This document shows, in pieces, positions 19,071-27,171 of a stretch of DNA of 56,982 nucleotides. Each line of letters opens with the position of its first letter. The stretch's first letter is position 1. The position numbers were made by a program, and so were the translations under genes. The notes beneath the pieces are model-generated. The model was not told the DNA's origin and searched no databases. It saw nothing but the letters and a program-made list of their open reading frames with translations. This stretch comes from Desulforhopalus singaporensis (lineage in GTDB: Bacteria; Desulfobacterota; Desulfobulbia; Desulfobulbales; Desulfocapsaceae): the NCBI RefSeq assembly GCF_900104445.1, contig NZ_FNJI01000030.1:1-56982 (forward strand), read 5' to 3'.

Positions 19071-19445
19071 TTATTTCTTCCAGAGCCCGTGCAGGTTGCA
19101 GTAAGCGCGGACCGTTACTCCCTCGGCTTCAATAGGAAAGAAAGCTTCGGGTTTGTCACTTGGGCTGAGAAACTGGCGGTAGATAGCATCTCCAACAATA
19201 AGGTCGATCCACTCAATCCAGTGCGCTTCAGTCATGGGATGGGCAACGGAACCAACGGTGACCTGATAGCCACCTTCAACTTTTTCAACAACAGGAACAT
19301 GCTTTTCGACGGCAGCGTCAGTGGTGTTTTCCACCTGCATGGTCATGTTCTGACCGCAACACATCATTTCCGCGCCGCCGGCGCTCAATACTTCAATTAC
19401 GTTTCCACATATATCGCATTTGTAGATTGCAAGTTTCTGCGCCAT
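19071..19445 (-). CDS. dfx: Desulfoferrodoxin (superoxide reductase)
   Basis: Reduces superoxide to hydrogen peroxide without making O2, a typical defence of anaerobes. The two-iron type is complete. An N-terminal desulforedoxin FeCys4 centre uses C10, C13, C29 and C30. The catalytic centre uses H49, H69, H75, C116 and H119, with conserved Glu47. It is 124 residues long, the normal size. Electrons usually come from rubredoxin, and a rubredoxin gene lies 8 kb away. It diverges from the DOMON-Sco-oxidase operon. Confidence 0.97.
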   Translation of the reverse strand: MAQKLAIYKCDICGNVIEVLSAGGAEMMCCGQNMTMQVENTTDAAVEKHVPVVEKVEGGYQVTVGSVAHPMTEAHWIEWIDLIVGDAIYRQFLSPSDKPEAFFPIEAEGVTVRAYCNLHGLWKK

Positions 19446-19786
19446 TCTAATTCCTCCAGGTTTTATTTAATGTTTAGAACTCATGCGGTCAGCAACGAAC
19501 ATGTGCTGCCCGCCGATTGGCCAAGTAATTTCGGACAACGGCCGGTTGCTCTGATTGGTCACCATCGGTAGGCATAGCTGCAACCGCCGGTTAATAGTAG
19601 TGCGAAAAATTATTATTTGCAACTAAAAATAAATTTCATTTGCATCTGAATCTTTCCAAGAGATAGATAGTGTGATACTGTTATAGCAGTTACAATGTGT
19701 TATTATATCTCGTAGTTGTACCGAGATGCAAATATTGTCCACCTGTAGGGTGAAAAGGCCAAAATCCAAGCTTTTAAGGAGAGATT
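19446..19786. promoter_or_regulatory. Divergent promoter region between dfx and the oxidase operon
   Basis: A run of 341 bases with no gene, AT-rich from 19600 to 19740. It contains two TTTGCA(A/T)C copies spaced about 25 bases apart near 19614-19650 and a further ATGCAAAT near 19723. These could be a repeated regulator site. The strong AAGGAGAG ribosome site at the end belongs to the DOMON gene. Confidence 0.35.
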
Positions 19787-20335
19787 ATGATTGTCAGGAA
19801 AAAAATTGCCGCCGTATTGTCCGCGTATCTATGGTTGACGCTGTCGGTGGTGGCTGTATCGGCAAATGAGTATACGCATCAGCTGGGCGATGAGAAAATT
19901 AATTTTGCGTGGAATGTGGATGGCGACAAGCTGCAGGTGAAAATAAGTGGTAAGACCGAAGGGTGGGTAGGAATAGGGTTTAACCCGAGTAAAGAGATGA
20001 AGGATGCCAATTTTATCCTCGGTTATGTAAAAAAAGGGGAAGTGAAAATAACCGATGAGTTCGGGGTTGAGACCAACGGTCACCAACCGGACAGGAAACT
20101 GGGTGGTCAAGACGATGCGGTCCTGGTAGGCGGCACGGAAGAAAACGGCACCACTGTCATTGAATTCGTTATAAATCTCAAATCAGCAGACGCCTATGAC
20201 AGCTCCATAGACGTGAATGGCGATACCATAGTGCTGCTGGCTTATGGCGCTGGTCGTGACAGTTTCCGGACCAAACATAAGTATCGGGTTGAGTATAAAG
20301 TCAACCTAGCGACTGGTGCTGCTGAAAAAATGTAA
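19787..20335 (+). CDS. Exported DOMON-domain protein, possible b-heme protein
   Basis: A 182-residue protein with an N-terminal signal peptide (hydrophobic 7-24, cleavage near VSA-NE). The rest is one DOMON beta-sandwich with GWVGIGFNPS (59-68). In heme-binding DOMON domains an axial Met and His are used; Met71 (SKEMKDAN) and His164 (TKHKY) are well placed for this. It is the first gene of the oxidase operon, 14 bases before the Sco gene, so a periplasmic redox or assembly role is plausible. Sugar binding, the other known DOMON activity, is not excluded. Confidence 0.82.
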   Translation: MIVRKKIAAVLSAYLWLTLSVVAVSANEYTHQLGDEKINFAWNVDGDKLQVKISGKTEGWVGIGFNPSKEMKDANFILGYVKKGEVKITDEFGVETNGHQPDRKLGGQDDAVLVGGTEENGTTVIEFVINLKSADAYDSSIDVNGDTIVLLAYGAGRDSFRTKHKYRVEYKVNLATGAAEKM

Positions 20336-20349
20336 TTTCAGGGTGATCC

Positions 20350-21204
20350 ATGAAGAGAACTCCTGGCCAAACTCTTTTTGTCATCATGTTGCTGCTGGCC
20401 TTCTGGGCACCAGCGAGCATCTCTTTACCCCGGTCATGTCTGGCAAAGGATGACCCGGGCCACGACAACCATGCTGAGCATCATCACCATGATTCTGGTC
20501 AGGATCAGGGACAGAATATCGACAACCGATGGGTGGAGGAGAAGACCGGGAGGTTTCTGCCGCTTGACGTGAAGTTTCGCGACGAAAACGGAACGGTATT
20601 GAGACTTGGCGACTTCATCGACCGACCGACAATTCTGCTTCCCATCTATTTCTACTGTCCCAACAGTTGCAGCACCAATCTTGCCAATCTTGCGGCAGCC
20701 CTGAACAATCTGAAAACAAAAGCCGGTGCGGATTATCGGGTGATAGCTTTGAGTTTCAATGACCAGGAAACTCCGGAGACCGCGGCCAGGGCAAAAAGAA
20801 ACTATGTCAAACTCCTTGAAAAACAGTTTCCCGCCTCGGAATGGAAATTTTTAACCGGGACGCAGGAGTCGATAAAAACTGTAACTGACGGGATCGGCTT
20901 TTCTTTTAAAAAACAGGGGGACGGTACTTTTGTTCATCCGTCGGCCCTGGCCATAATAGGTGAAAACGGCAGGATCATAAGATATGTGTACGGTACTTTT
21001 CTCGCCGGGGATATAGATATAGGGATCAGGGATGCCAGGGCCGGCACCCCGTCAAGCTCGGTCAAGCGGTTGCTGAAGTTTTGCTTTAACTACGATCCGG
21101 GTGAAAACAACTCGGTTTTCCAACTGGTAAAGATTATCGTACTCTTGCTTTTTGTCGTGGCGATTGTATTCGTTCTTTTCTCTTTCAAGCGCAAAAAACG
21201 TTGA
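20350..21204 (+). CDS. SCO1/SenC copper chaperone for cytochrome oxidase
   Basis: Delivers copper to the CuA site of oxidase subunit II on the outer face of the membrane. The protein has a thioredoxin fold with the copper motif C103-PNS-C107 and partner His196 (TFVHPSA). An N-terminal export signal comes first. A His-rich stretch at about 38-47 (HDNHAEHHHH) could bind metal. A second membrane segment is at 258-279, followed by a basic tail. At 284 residues it is longer than many Sco proteins because of this C-terminal anchor. It precedes the oxidase genes directly. Confidence 0.9.
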   Translation: MKRTPGQTLFVIMLLLAFWAPASISLPRSCLAKDDPGHDNHAEHHHHDSGQDQGQNIDNRWVEEKTGRFLPLDVKFRDENGTVLRLGDFIDRPTILLPIYFYCPNSCSTNLANLAAALNNLKTKAGADYRVIALSFNDQETPETAARAKRNYVKLLEKQFPASEWKFLTGTQESIKTVTDGIGFSFKKQGDGTFVHPSALAIIGENGRIIRYVYGTFLAGDIDIGIRDARAGTPSSSVKRLLKFCFNYDPGENNSVFQLVKIIVLLLFVVAIVFVLFSFKRKKR

Positions 21205-21265
21205 AAAGGTGAAGCAAAAAGCTCCATTGTCGCCAGGGAGCTTTTACTACTCCACAGGGGTGATT

Positions 21266-22909
21266 ATGTCTGAAACACACTCTTTTTATGAAATCTCGTC
21301 TCCTCCCGGAATGACCGGAATAAAATCGTGGCTGCTGACCCATGACCACAAGCGGCTCGGGTTGATGTATCTGGCTGCGATATTTTTCTGGTTCAATGTA
21401 GCGATGATACTCGGGCTGTTGATCAGAACCGAGCTTATGAGCCAGGGGCGAACGATCATGGGACCGGAATTGTACAATTCCTTTTTCACTCTCCATGGCG
21501 TTATCATGATTTTTCTTTTTGTTATTCCCGGAATTCCTGCAATCTTTGGTAATTTCTTCCTTCCTATTCAGCTGGGGACCGATGATGTTTTTTTCCCAAG
21601 GCTCAACCTGTTCAGCTGGTACCTGTTCATGTTTGGAGGCCTGTTTGCAATAATTTCACTGTTTGTGGGAAAAGGTTTTCCAGACACCGGGTGGACGTTT
21701 TACGTGCCGTTTAGTATCGAGGTGGATACCAACGTATCGCTGACCGTGATGGCGGCTTTTATTCTTGGGATGTCGTCACTGCTCACCGGATTAAACTTTG
21801 TCACCACCTTTCACCGGATGAGGGATAAGAGCATGGGGTTGATGCAGATCCCCCTTTTTACCTGGTCCTTATACGCCACCGCCTGGGTACAGATTCTCGC
21901 AACGCCGGTAATATCGATAACTTTCGTGCTGGTCGTTATGGAGAGGCTGTTGTCTATCGGACTCTTTGACCCGGCAAGAGGGGGCGACCCGATCCTTTAC
22001 CAGCACCTGTTCTGGATGTATTCCCACCCCGCAGTGTACATTATGATTCTGCCGGGAATGGGGGTTATTTCGGAAATCATTCCCGTTTTTTCAAGAAAAT
22101 CGATCTTCGGCTATAAGGCTATTGTCTGGTCGTCGATGGGCATCGCGATCGCCGGTTCACTGGTCTGGGCGCATCATATGTATACCAGCGGGATGAGCGA
22201 TGTGTCAGTTTTTGTGTTCTCTCTGCTGACATTTCTGGTGGCGATCCCTTCGGCGGTCAAAGTCTTTTCCTGGGTAGCCACAATGTATAAAGGGGCGATA
22301 GAAATGACGCCGGCGCTGTTGCTCTCGCTGATGTTTATCTATCTGTTCAGTGTCGGCGGACTGACGGGACTGGTACTGGGCTCGGTGGGCACCAACATCC
22401 ATGTGCATGACACCTATTTTGTCGTTGCCCACTTTCATTTTGTCATGTTCGGCGGAACCGGCTTTGCATTTTTTGCCGCCCTGCATTACTGGTGGCCGAA
22501 GATGTTTGGGGTGATGTATCGGTTCCGGCCCGCTTATGTCGGCGCCTGCCTGACTGCAGTCGGGTTCCTGTTTCACTATGTTCCGATGTTCATTCTCGGG
22601 ATTCAGGGAATGCCGCGGCGCTATTATGATTACCTCCCCCAGTACGAAACTGGTAATTTCCTCGCAGGGTTCGGCGGGTATCTGTTGTGCGCTGGCATCG
22701 TTATCATGTTTGCAAATCTGTTGATGAGCTTCAGGCAGGGGGTGGCTGCTCCGGCCGATCCCTGGGGGGCAACCACCCTGGAATGGAAAGTACCCTCGCC
22801 GCCGCCGGTTCACAATTTTGTCAAACAACCGGATATAATGGAGTTTCCTTATGATTTTTCCGGGATTGGCAATCAGCCTGGTGCCGGTGCCAGGACGGGA
22901 GACAGATGA
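21266..22909 (+). CDS. coxA: Cytochrome c oxidase subunit I, A2-type
   Basis: Catalytic subunit of a heme-copper O2 reductase, 547 residues with 12 or more membrane helices. Heme and CuB ligands are present: H77, H254, H303/H304, and H389/H391 in VAHFHF, with Tyr258 cross-link position. The segment reads YSHPAVY where A1-type enzymes have GHPEVY. The missing glutamate and the Tyr-Ser pair mark the A2 subfamily. ATG 21266 is the start; the upstream in-frame extension overlaps the Sco gene and is unlike the family. Subunits III, IV and II follow. Confidence 0.95.
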   Translation: MSETHSFYEISSPPGMTGIKSWLLTHDHKRLGLMYLAAIFFWFNVAMILGLLIRTELMSQGRTIMGPELYNSFFTLHGVIMIFLFVIPGIPAIFGNFFLPIQLGTDDVFFPRLNLFSWYLFMFGGLFAIISLFVGKGFPDTGWTFYVPFSIEVDTNVSLTVMAAFILGMSSLLTGLNFVTTFHRMRDKSMGLMQIPLFTWSLYATAWVQILATPVISITFVLVVMERLLSIGLFDPARGGDPILYQHLFWMYSHPAVYIMILPGMGVISEIIPVFSRKSIFGYKAIVWSSMGIAIAGSLVWAHHMYTSGMSDVSVFVFSLLTFLVAIPSAVKVFSWVATMYKGAIEMTPALLLSLMFIYLFSVGGLTGLVLGSVGTNIHVHDTYFVVAHFHFVMFGGTGFAFFAALHYWWPKMFGVMYRFRPAYVGACLTAVGFLFHYVPMFILGIQGMPRRYYDYLPQYETGNFLAGFGGYLLCAGIVIMFANLLMSFRQGVAAPADPWGATTLEWKVPSPPPVHNFVKQPDIMEFPYDFSGIGNQPGAGARTGDR

Positions 22910-23505
22910 TGAACAGGGAGATCGACACCACCGGAATCAAGATAGGTATGTGGATATTTCTCTATTCGGAAATTATCCTCTTCGGCGGTCTTTTTGTCCT
23001 GTATGCCGTTTATCTGCACCGTTATCCGCAATTTTTCTCCGAAGGAGGCAAGGAGCTGGATCGAATAATCGGTACGCTCAATACGGTAATTCTGCTGGTA
23101 TCCAGTTTTACCGTGGCTTCCTCGGTAACCGCCGTCCAGAGAGGCGAAAAGAAGAAGTGTGCGGCGCTGCTGCTTTTTTCCATATTGTGCGGATTTGGTT
23201 TTCTGGTTAACAAATATTTCGAGTGGGGGGCTAAAATTGACCACGGCATCTATCCGAACTCGGAAAGGCTGGTGAACGGAGAGCCTGGGGAAAATATATT
23301 TTTCGGGCTTTACTACCTGATAACAGGGCTTCATGGTCTCCACGTTATTGTCGGGATAGTGCTGCTTTGCCTGAGTCTTGTGCTGTTGCTGACGGGTAGG
23401 GTAACTGCACAAAGATTCACCATGCTCGACAATTCAGGGCTCTACTGGCATCTTGTCGATTTGATCTGGATATTTGTGTTTCCGCTCTTTTACCTGGTGC
23501 TGTAG
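22906..23505 (+). CDS. coxC: Cytochrome c oxidase subunit III
   Basis: Membrane subunit of the oxidase, 199 residues with five helices. It has IGMWIFLYSEIILFGG near the N-terminus, KYFEWGAKI in the middle and a C-terminal GLYWHLVDLIWIFVFPL. This is the compact form without the two extra N-terminal helices of some relatives. The start overlaps the end of coxA by four bases, so the two are translationally coupled. Confidence 0.93.
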   Translation: MMNREIDTTGIKIGMWIFLYSEIILFGGLFVLYAVYLHRYPQFFSEGGKELDRIIGTLNTVILLVSSFTVASSVTAVQRGEKKKCAALLLFSILCGFGFLVNKYFEWGAKIDHGIYPNSERLVNGEPGENIFFGLYYLITGLHGLHVIVGIVLLCLSLVLLLTGRVTAQRFTMLDNSGLYWHLVDLIWIFVFPLFYLVL

Positions 23506-23564
23506 ATGAGAACTGTTGGCGATCCTGTTTTTATGAACCATTCAGGTCAGGGAGGGAAGGGGTA

Positions 23565-23864
23565 ATGGATAGATTCAATAGTGAGAGGTCTTCACACCAT
23601 ATCCTGGGGTACCGACAGCTGGCTGCGGTACTTGCCGGGCTGCTGCTGCTGACGGGAGTTACGGTCGGTGTATCATACATTCACATGGGATTTTTCAACA
23701 TACCGGTTGCGCTCCTGATCGCCTGCACCAAAGTAACCCTGGTGCTGCTTTTTTTTATGCATTTGAAATACGAAGAAACGATCATCAAGCTCTCCTTTAT
23801 CGGGACGGTGATTGTTCTTGTTACCTTGATCGGCTTTACTTTTTGGGATGTGGCATTCAGATAA
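23565..23864 (+). CDS. coxD: Cytochrome c oxidase subunit IV-like small protein
   Basis: A 99-residue membrane protein with three helices. The second contains FNIPVALLIACTKVTLVLLFF, followed by MHLKYEE, the usual signature of prokaryotic subunit IV (COX4_pro). It lies between subunits III and II. It probably stabilises the complex and carries no cofactor ligands. Confidence 0.86.
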   Translation: MDRFNSERSSHHILGYRQLAAVLAGLLLLTGVTVGVSYIHMGFFNIPVALLIACTKVTLVLLFFMHLKYEETIIKLSFIGTVIVLVTLIGFTFWDVAFR

Positions 23865-23879
23865 CAGTCGGAGAAATTT

Positions 23880-24470
23880 ATGACCGCAGTTCAAGGCGTG
23901 GATCAGGCTTTTTGGTATATAATCGGCTTTTCTCTCTTTCTGCTCACCGGAATTACTGTCGTGATGGTCTATTTTGTGATCAGGTACAGGCGGAGTATCC
24001 ATCCGGTATCCTCCGACATAAGGGATAATTACGGCCTGGAGATAGTCTGGACCGTCATCCCGACCCTGATTGCGCTGTCCATGTTTTATATCGGTTGGAA
24101 GTCCTATGTCGGGCTGCGAACTGTCCCGGATGATGCGATGGAGGTTGAGGTACTCGCCCAGAAGTATTCGTGGATCTTTGTCTATGACAACGACAAGGAG
24201 ACGGAAAATGAGCTGGTCGTTCCCCTGGGTAGGGCGGTGAGGCTCAACGTCACCTCCCTCGACGTGCTCCATTCTTTTTATTTGCCCGCATTCCGGATCA
24301 AGGTTGATGCCGTCCGGGGGATGGACACTTATGCCTGGTTTCGCGCCGACGAACTTGGCGAATATGATATCGAGTGTACCGAATATTGCGGAGTGAGCCA
24401 TTCGGCCATGGTCGCCACATTGCGAATCGTTCCCCAGGAGGAATTCGATGGTTGGGTGGAAGAACCATAG
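23880..24470 (+). CDS. coxB: Cytochrome c oxidase subunit II (CuA subunit)
   Basis: Accepts electrons from a periplasmic donor at a binuclear copper centre. Two N-terminal helices (about 10-35 and 55-77) precede a cupredoxin domain with CuA ligands H131, C166, C170, H174 and M177, in CTEYCGVSHSAM. There is no fused cytochrome c domain, so a separate donor is needed and none is encoded nearby. At 196 residues it is shorter than average. Its placement last in the structural set (I-III-IV-II) is unusual compared with the more common II-I-III order. Confidence 0.93.
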   Translation: MTAVQGVDQAFWYIIGFSLFLLTGITVVMVYFVIRYRRSIHPVSSDIRDNYGLEIVWTVIPTLIALSMFYIGWKSYVGLRTVPDDAMEVEVLAQKYSWIFVYDNDKETENELVVPLGRAVRLNVTSLDVLHSFYLPAFRIKVDAVRGMDTYAWFRADELGEYDIECTEYCGVSHSAMVATLRIVPQEEFDGWVEEP

Positions 24471-24565
24471 ACAGCCCAGAGGCCAATTCCGCCGCTTGAA
24501 ACCAATCCGGTAAAGCGTATCGGCATGGACTGCAACCGTGAATTTTTGCATGGGGAACAACTGCT

Positions 24566-25429
24566 GTGATTGATGACCAACTGCGGCTTGTAAAGCTCCC
24601 ACTTTGTCTTTTTGTAGGGTTTTCTGCGCTGTTCGGTTCGGTGCTGGCCGCATCCGCCATTTCGGTTGAAACCCTCACCCTGGGCGGCGGGGTGGTGTTG
24701 CTGGCAATGGGCGGGGCGAGTCTTAACAGTATCCAGGAACGTAAAATCGACAGCACCATGAAGAGAACTGCATCAAGACCTCTGGTAAACGGCCGGATCA
24801 GGGTCTGCCAGGCGTTTGTCCAGGCGCTGCTGCTGCTTGTTGCAGGGGGTATGTTGATCTATCTGGGGTCGTCGGGTTCGTGGTTGGTCACGATGATCGG
24901 CTGCTTCGCGATTGTGCTCTACAACGGGGTCTATACCCCCTTGAAACAGTCAACCCCTTATGCGCTGATCCCTGGAGCTGTCTGCGGGGCTCTTCCTCCC
25001 TGTATAGGCTGGCTTGGAAGTGGTGGGGAACTTTTTTCGTATCCCCACTGGCTGTTGTTTTTCCTGTTTTTCCTGTGGCAGGTTCCGCATTTTTGGCTGA
25101 TAACGCTTTACCATAAGAACGATTATAAAAATTCTGCACAACCGAGCCTTGTAAAACAGCTCAGAGAAAAACGTCTTGAGCGACTGTTTTTCACCTGGAT
25201 AGGGGCCCTGGTTACGGTGATGATGATGTTTTTGTCGCTGCCGATCCGGTTCGATGATCTTTTCCGTTACGCAATTGTGTTCAACGGTGTGGCGCTGCTG
25301 GGGTGTTTTTATACAGTTCTTGCCGGTCGTTTTTTTGCCAGCAATTACCGTAACCTCTTCACCGGTCTTAATCTTTCGCTTCTTTTTCACATGATAATCG
25401 TACTGGGTGCACGGTTGACAACAAGTTAG
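24566..25429 (+). CDS. ctaB: Protoheme IX farnesyltransferase (heme O synthase)
   Basis: UbiA-family membrane enzyme that farnesylates heme b to heme O for the oxidase. The prenyltransferase motif is present in slightly altered form (N54-SIQERKID, then KRTASRPL), with a second motif region near LYHKNDYKN. It is 287 residues long with seven to nine helices. It follows the oxidase subunits by 95 bases. Heme A synthase (CtaA) is not in the window, so the oxidase could carry heme O or receive heme A from a gene elsewhere. Confidence 0.9.
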   Translation: MIDDQLRLVKLPLCLFVGFSALFGSVLAASAISVETLTLGGGVVLLAMGGASLNSIQERKIDSTMKRTASRPLVNGRIRVCQAFVQALLLLVAGGMLIYLGSSGSWLVTMIGCFAIVLYNGVYTPLKQSTPYALIPGAVCGALPPCIGWLGSGGELFSYPHWLLFFLFFLWQVPHFWLITLYHKNDYKNSAQPSLVKQLREKRLERLFFTWIGALVTVMMMFLSLPIRFDDLFRYAIVFNGVALLGCFYTVLAGRFFASNYRNLFTGLNLSLLFHMIIVLGARLTTS

Positions 25430-25517
25430 TGGAACGGGCCGGTGGCGTAACTGTAAGAAAGTATTATTATAGACTGAAATCGATGGTACCATCACGTAAA
25501 CATACAGGAGAAAAATA

Positions 25518-26024
25518 ATGATCAGTGAAAAAATGAACGTAGTGCTTAACGAACAAGTCAATGCAGAGATGTTCTCTTCATATCTTTATCTGGCCATGTC
25601 CGCATGGTTCAGCCAGAGGAGCCTTCCCGGATTTGCCAACTGGATGCGGGTGCAGGCTGAGGAAGAGCAGTTTCATGCAATGAAAATATATGACTACATC
25701 CTTGAAAGAGGCGGATCCATCGAACTGAAAAGTATAGACAAGCCGGAAACCAAATGGGAATCGCCCCTGGATGTTATAGGAGATGTCGTCGCCCATGAGG
25801 CAAAAGTTACCGGATTGATCAATGACCTCATGGAGGTGGCTATAGCCCAGAAAGATCACGCCGCCAATATATTCCTGCAATGGTTTGTCCACGAACAGGT
25901 AGAGGAAGAGGACAGCGTCGGTGAGGTGTGTGACCGGCTGAAAATGATCGGTAACGATTCGGCCGGCATGTTCGCCATGGACCTGGAACTTGGCAAGAGG
26001 GTGTTTACCCCGCCGGTTGCTTAA
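25518..26024 (+). CDS. ftnA: Bacterial non-heme ferritin
   Basis: Iron-storage protein that oxidises Fe(II) and holds the mineral, limiting Fenton chemistry. The 168 residues form a four-helix bundle with ferroxidase ligands at canonical positions: Glu17 (NEQVNAE), Glu50 and His53 (AEEEQFH), plus downstream carboxylates (HEAKVTG, QVEEEDS). Ribosome site GGAG lies before ATG 25518. It stands between the heme-copper oxidase operon and the selenoprotein gene, in keeping with an oxygen-stress set. Confidence 0.95.
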   Translation: MISEKMNVVLNEQVNAEMFSSYLYLAMSAWFSQRSLPGFANWMRVQAEEEQFHAMKIYDYILERGGSIELKSIDKPETKWESPLDVIGDVVAHEAKVTGLINDLMEVAIAQKDHAANIFLQWFVHEQVEEEDSVGEVCDRLKMIGNDSAGMFAMDLELGKRVFTPPVA

Positions 26025-26054
26025 CGTAGAGCCAACACTTTAATCCGGGAGGAG

Positions 26055-26393
26055 ATGATGAAAATAGATTGGGCGTATATGCGCAAGGGGTGAGTTTCAT
26101 GCAAAAAAGCCTGGACGGTTTTTGAACAGAAAATGATCCTGGTTGGTGACGAGATTGATGCCAAAAAACATGTGTTGACCGGCGAAAAGGTGTGGGAAAC
26201 AGTTGCCGGAGCCGAAAAAATATACGTTGCCAGCGGCCAGAAGATATTGGAATTTGATCCGGCTGACAGCGACAAAGACCAGCTGCTGCAGAAAATTACC
26301 GGCAGAACGGGCAACCTCAGGGCGCCTGCCCTACGGATTGGAAATGTCTTCTATATAGGTTTCAACACCGCCATGTATGAAAATCTGGGGTGA
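26055..26393 (+). CDS. ArsC/Spx-fold selenoprotein (UGA = selenocysteine)
   Basis: The reading frame from ATG 26055, behind GGGAGGAG, runs through an in-frame TGA at 26091-26093 to TGA 26391-26393, 112 residues in all. Decoding the first TGA as selenocysteine gives KGU-VSCKKAW: a redox motif U13-x-x-C16-K-K-A. This matches the CxxCKKA site of ArsC/Spx/YffB thioredoxin-fold proteins. The C-terminus TGNLRAPALRIGNVFYIGFN is also typical of this family. A hairpin right after the UGA fits a bacterial SECIS. A stop-based annotation would miss the active site. Likely a thiol-selenol oxidoreductase; arsenate reduction is not shown. Confidence 0.87.
26091..26124 (+). promoter_or_regulatory. Bacterial SECIS element for UGA recoding
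   Basis: Directly after the UGA (26091-26093), bases 26102-26111 pair with 26117-26124: C-A5 with T5-G, a two-base AG bulge, then CC with GG. The apical loop is TGGAC, with guanines about 20 bases from the UGA. Distance, bulge and loop guanines agree with bacterial SelB-binding hairpins. It lies within the coding sequence, as bSECIS elements must. Confidence 0.7.
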
Positions 26394-26395
26394 GT

Positions 26396-26434
26396 TCATC
26401 GTGCATAACGACTGGCAGTCGTTATGCACGATGA
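26396..26434. terminator. Long perfect hairpin between selenoprotein and peroxiredoxin genes
   Basis: An 18-bp perfect stem (26396-26413 with 26417-26434) around a GGC loop, placed between two converging genes. It starts three bases past the selenoprotein stop. There is no T tract on either side, so it may block read-through or protect 3' ends rather than act as a classic intrinsic terminator. Confidence 0.7.
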
Positions 26435-26461
26435 TGGTGGCCTGCACATTCAGCTGTTGAT

Positions 26462-27058
26462 CTATTCCGCCGCGTTTTTGGTGAGGTACTGTGCCACTCC
26501 CTCCGCGGTAGGTTTCATGGCTTCCTCGCCTTTCTGCCAGTTGGCGGGGCAGACTTCACCATGTTGTTCAGTAAACTGCAGCGCATGAAGAATACGCAGC
26601 GCTTCGTTGACATTGCGGCCAAGGGGCAGGTCATTGACTACCTGATGACGGACAATTCCCTCCCTGTCGATGAGGAAAAGCCCTCGCAAGGCGATTCCTG
26701 CATCAAGCAGCACCCCGTAATCCTTTGAGATCGACTTGTCGAGGTCTGCGACCAGCGGGTACTGGATATTGCCGATTCCCCCTTCGTTGACGGGGGTTTT
26801 CTTCCAGGCAAGATGTGAAAATGCGGAATCAATCGAAATTCCAATCAGTTCACAGTTGTTTTCTTTGAACTCATCCACTGCCTTGTTGAATGCAAGGATT
26901 TCCGAAGGACAGACAAATGTAAAATCAAGCGGATAGAAAAAAAGCAGCACATATTTTCCCCGATAATCGGAAAGACTGAAATCATCCTTGAAACTGTTGT
27001 CGGGCATGACGGCTGTGGCACTGAACTCTGGGGCTGGCCGGGTAACGATAAGGCTCAT
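26462..27058 (-). CDS. Typical 2-Cys peroxiredoxin (AhpC/TSA)
   Basis: Reduces hydrogen peroxide and organic peroxides through a peroxidatic Cys50 (DFTFVCPSE) and resolving Cys170 (GEVCPAN). The 198-residue length and C-terminal tail fit the Prx1/AhpC group. It follows the rubredoxin gene on the same strand but is separated by a terminator-like hairpin, so it probably has its own promoter. A 16-bp palindrome lies 39 bases before its start. Confidence 0.95.
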   Translation of the reverse strand: MSLIVTRPAPEFSATAVMPDNSFKDDFSLSDYRGKYVLLFFYPLDFTFVCPSEILAFNKAVDEFKENNCELIGISIDSAFSHLAWKKTPVNEGGIGNIQYPLVADLDKSISKDYGVLLDAGIALRGLFLIDREGIVRHQVVNDLPLGRNVNEALRILHALQFTEQHGEVCPANWQKGEEAMKPTAEGVAQYLTKNAAE

Positions 27059-27096
27059 TGTATATCTCCTGTGAAATGTTTGCTTCTTGTTATATA

Positions 27097-27112
27097 GTTA
27101 GGCATGCCTAAC
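27097..27112. promoter_or_regulatory. Perfect 16-bp palindrome upstream of peroxiredoxin
   Basis: GTTAGGCATGCCTAAC is perfectly self-complementary and lies in the promoter area of the peroxiredoxin gene. The TTAGGC/GCCTAA halves resemble DtxR/MntR-family iron or manganese regulator sites (TTAGG...CCTAA). The regulator assignment is inference. Confidence 0.5.
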
Positions 27113-27120
27113 GCGTAGGC

Positions 27121-27164
27121 TAAAAAATAAGCTGACCCACCGTCACAGACAGGGGACAGCTTAT
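27121..27164 (-). terminator. Rho-independent terminator after rubredoxin
   Basis: On the minus strand an 8-bp stem plus a GC pair block (27153-27164 with 27127-27138, one A-A mismatch) is followed by a T6 run. It lies 8 bases past the rubredoxin stop and separates this gene from the peroxiredoxin gene. Confidence 0.75.
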
Positions 27165-27171
27165 CGAAAAA

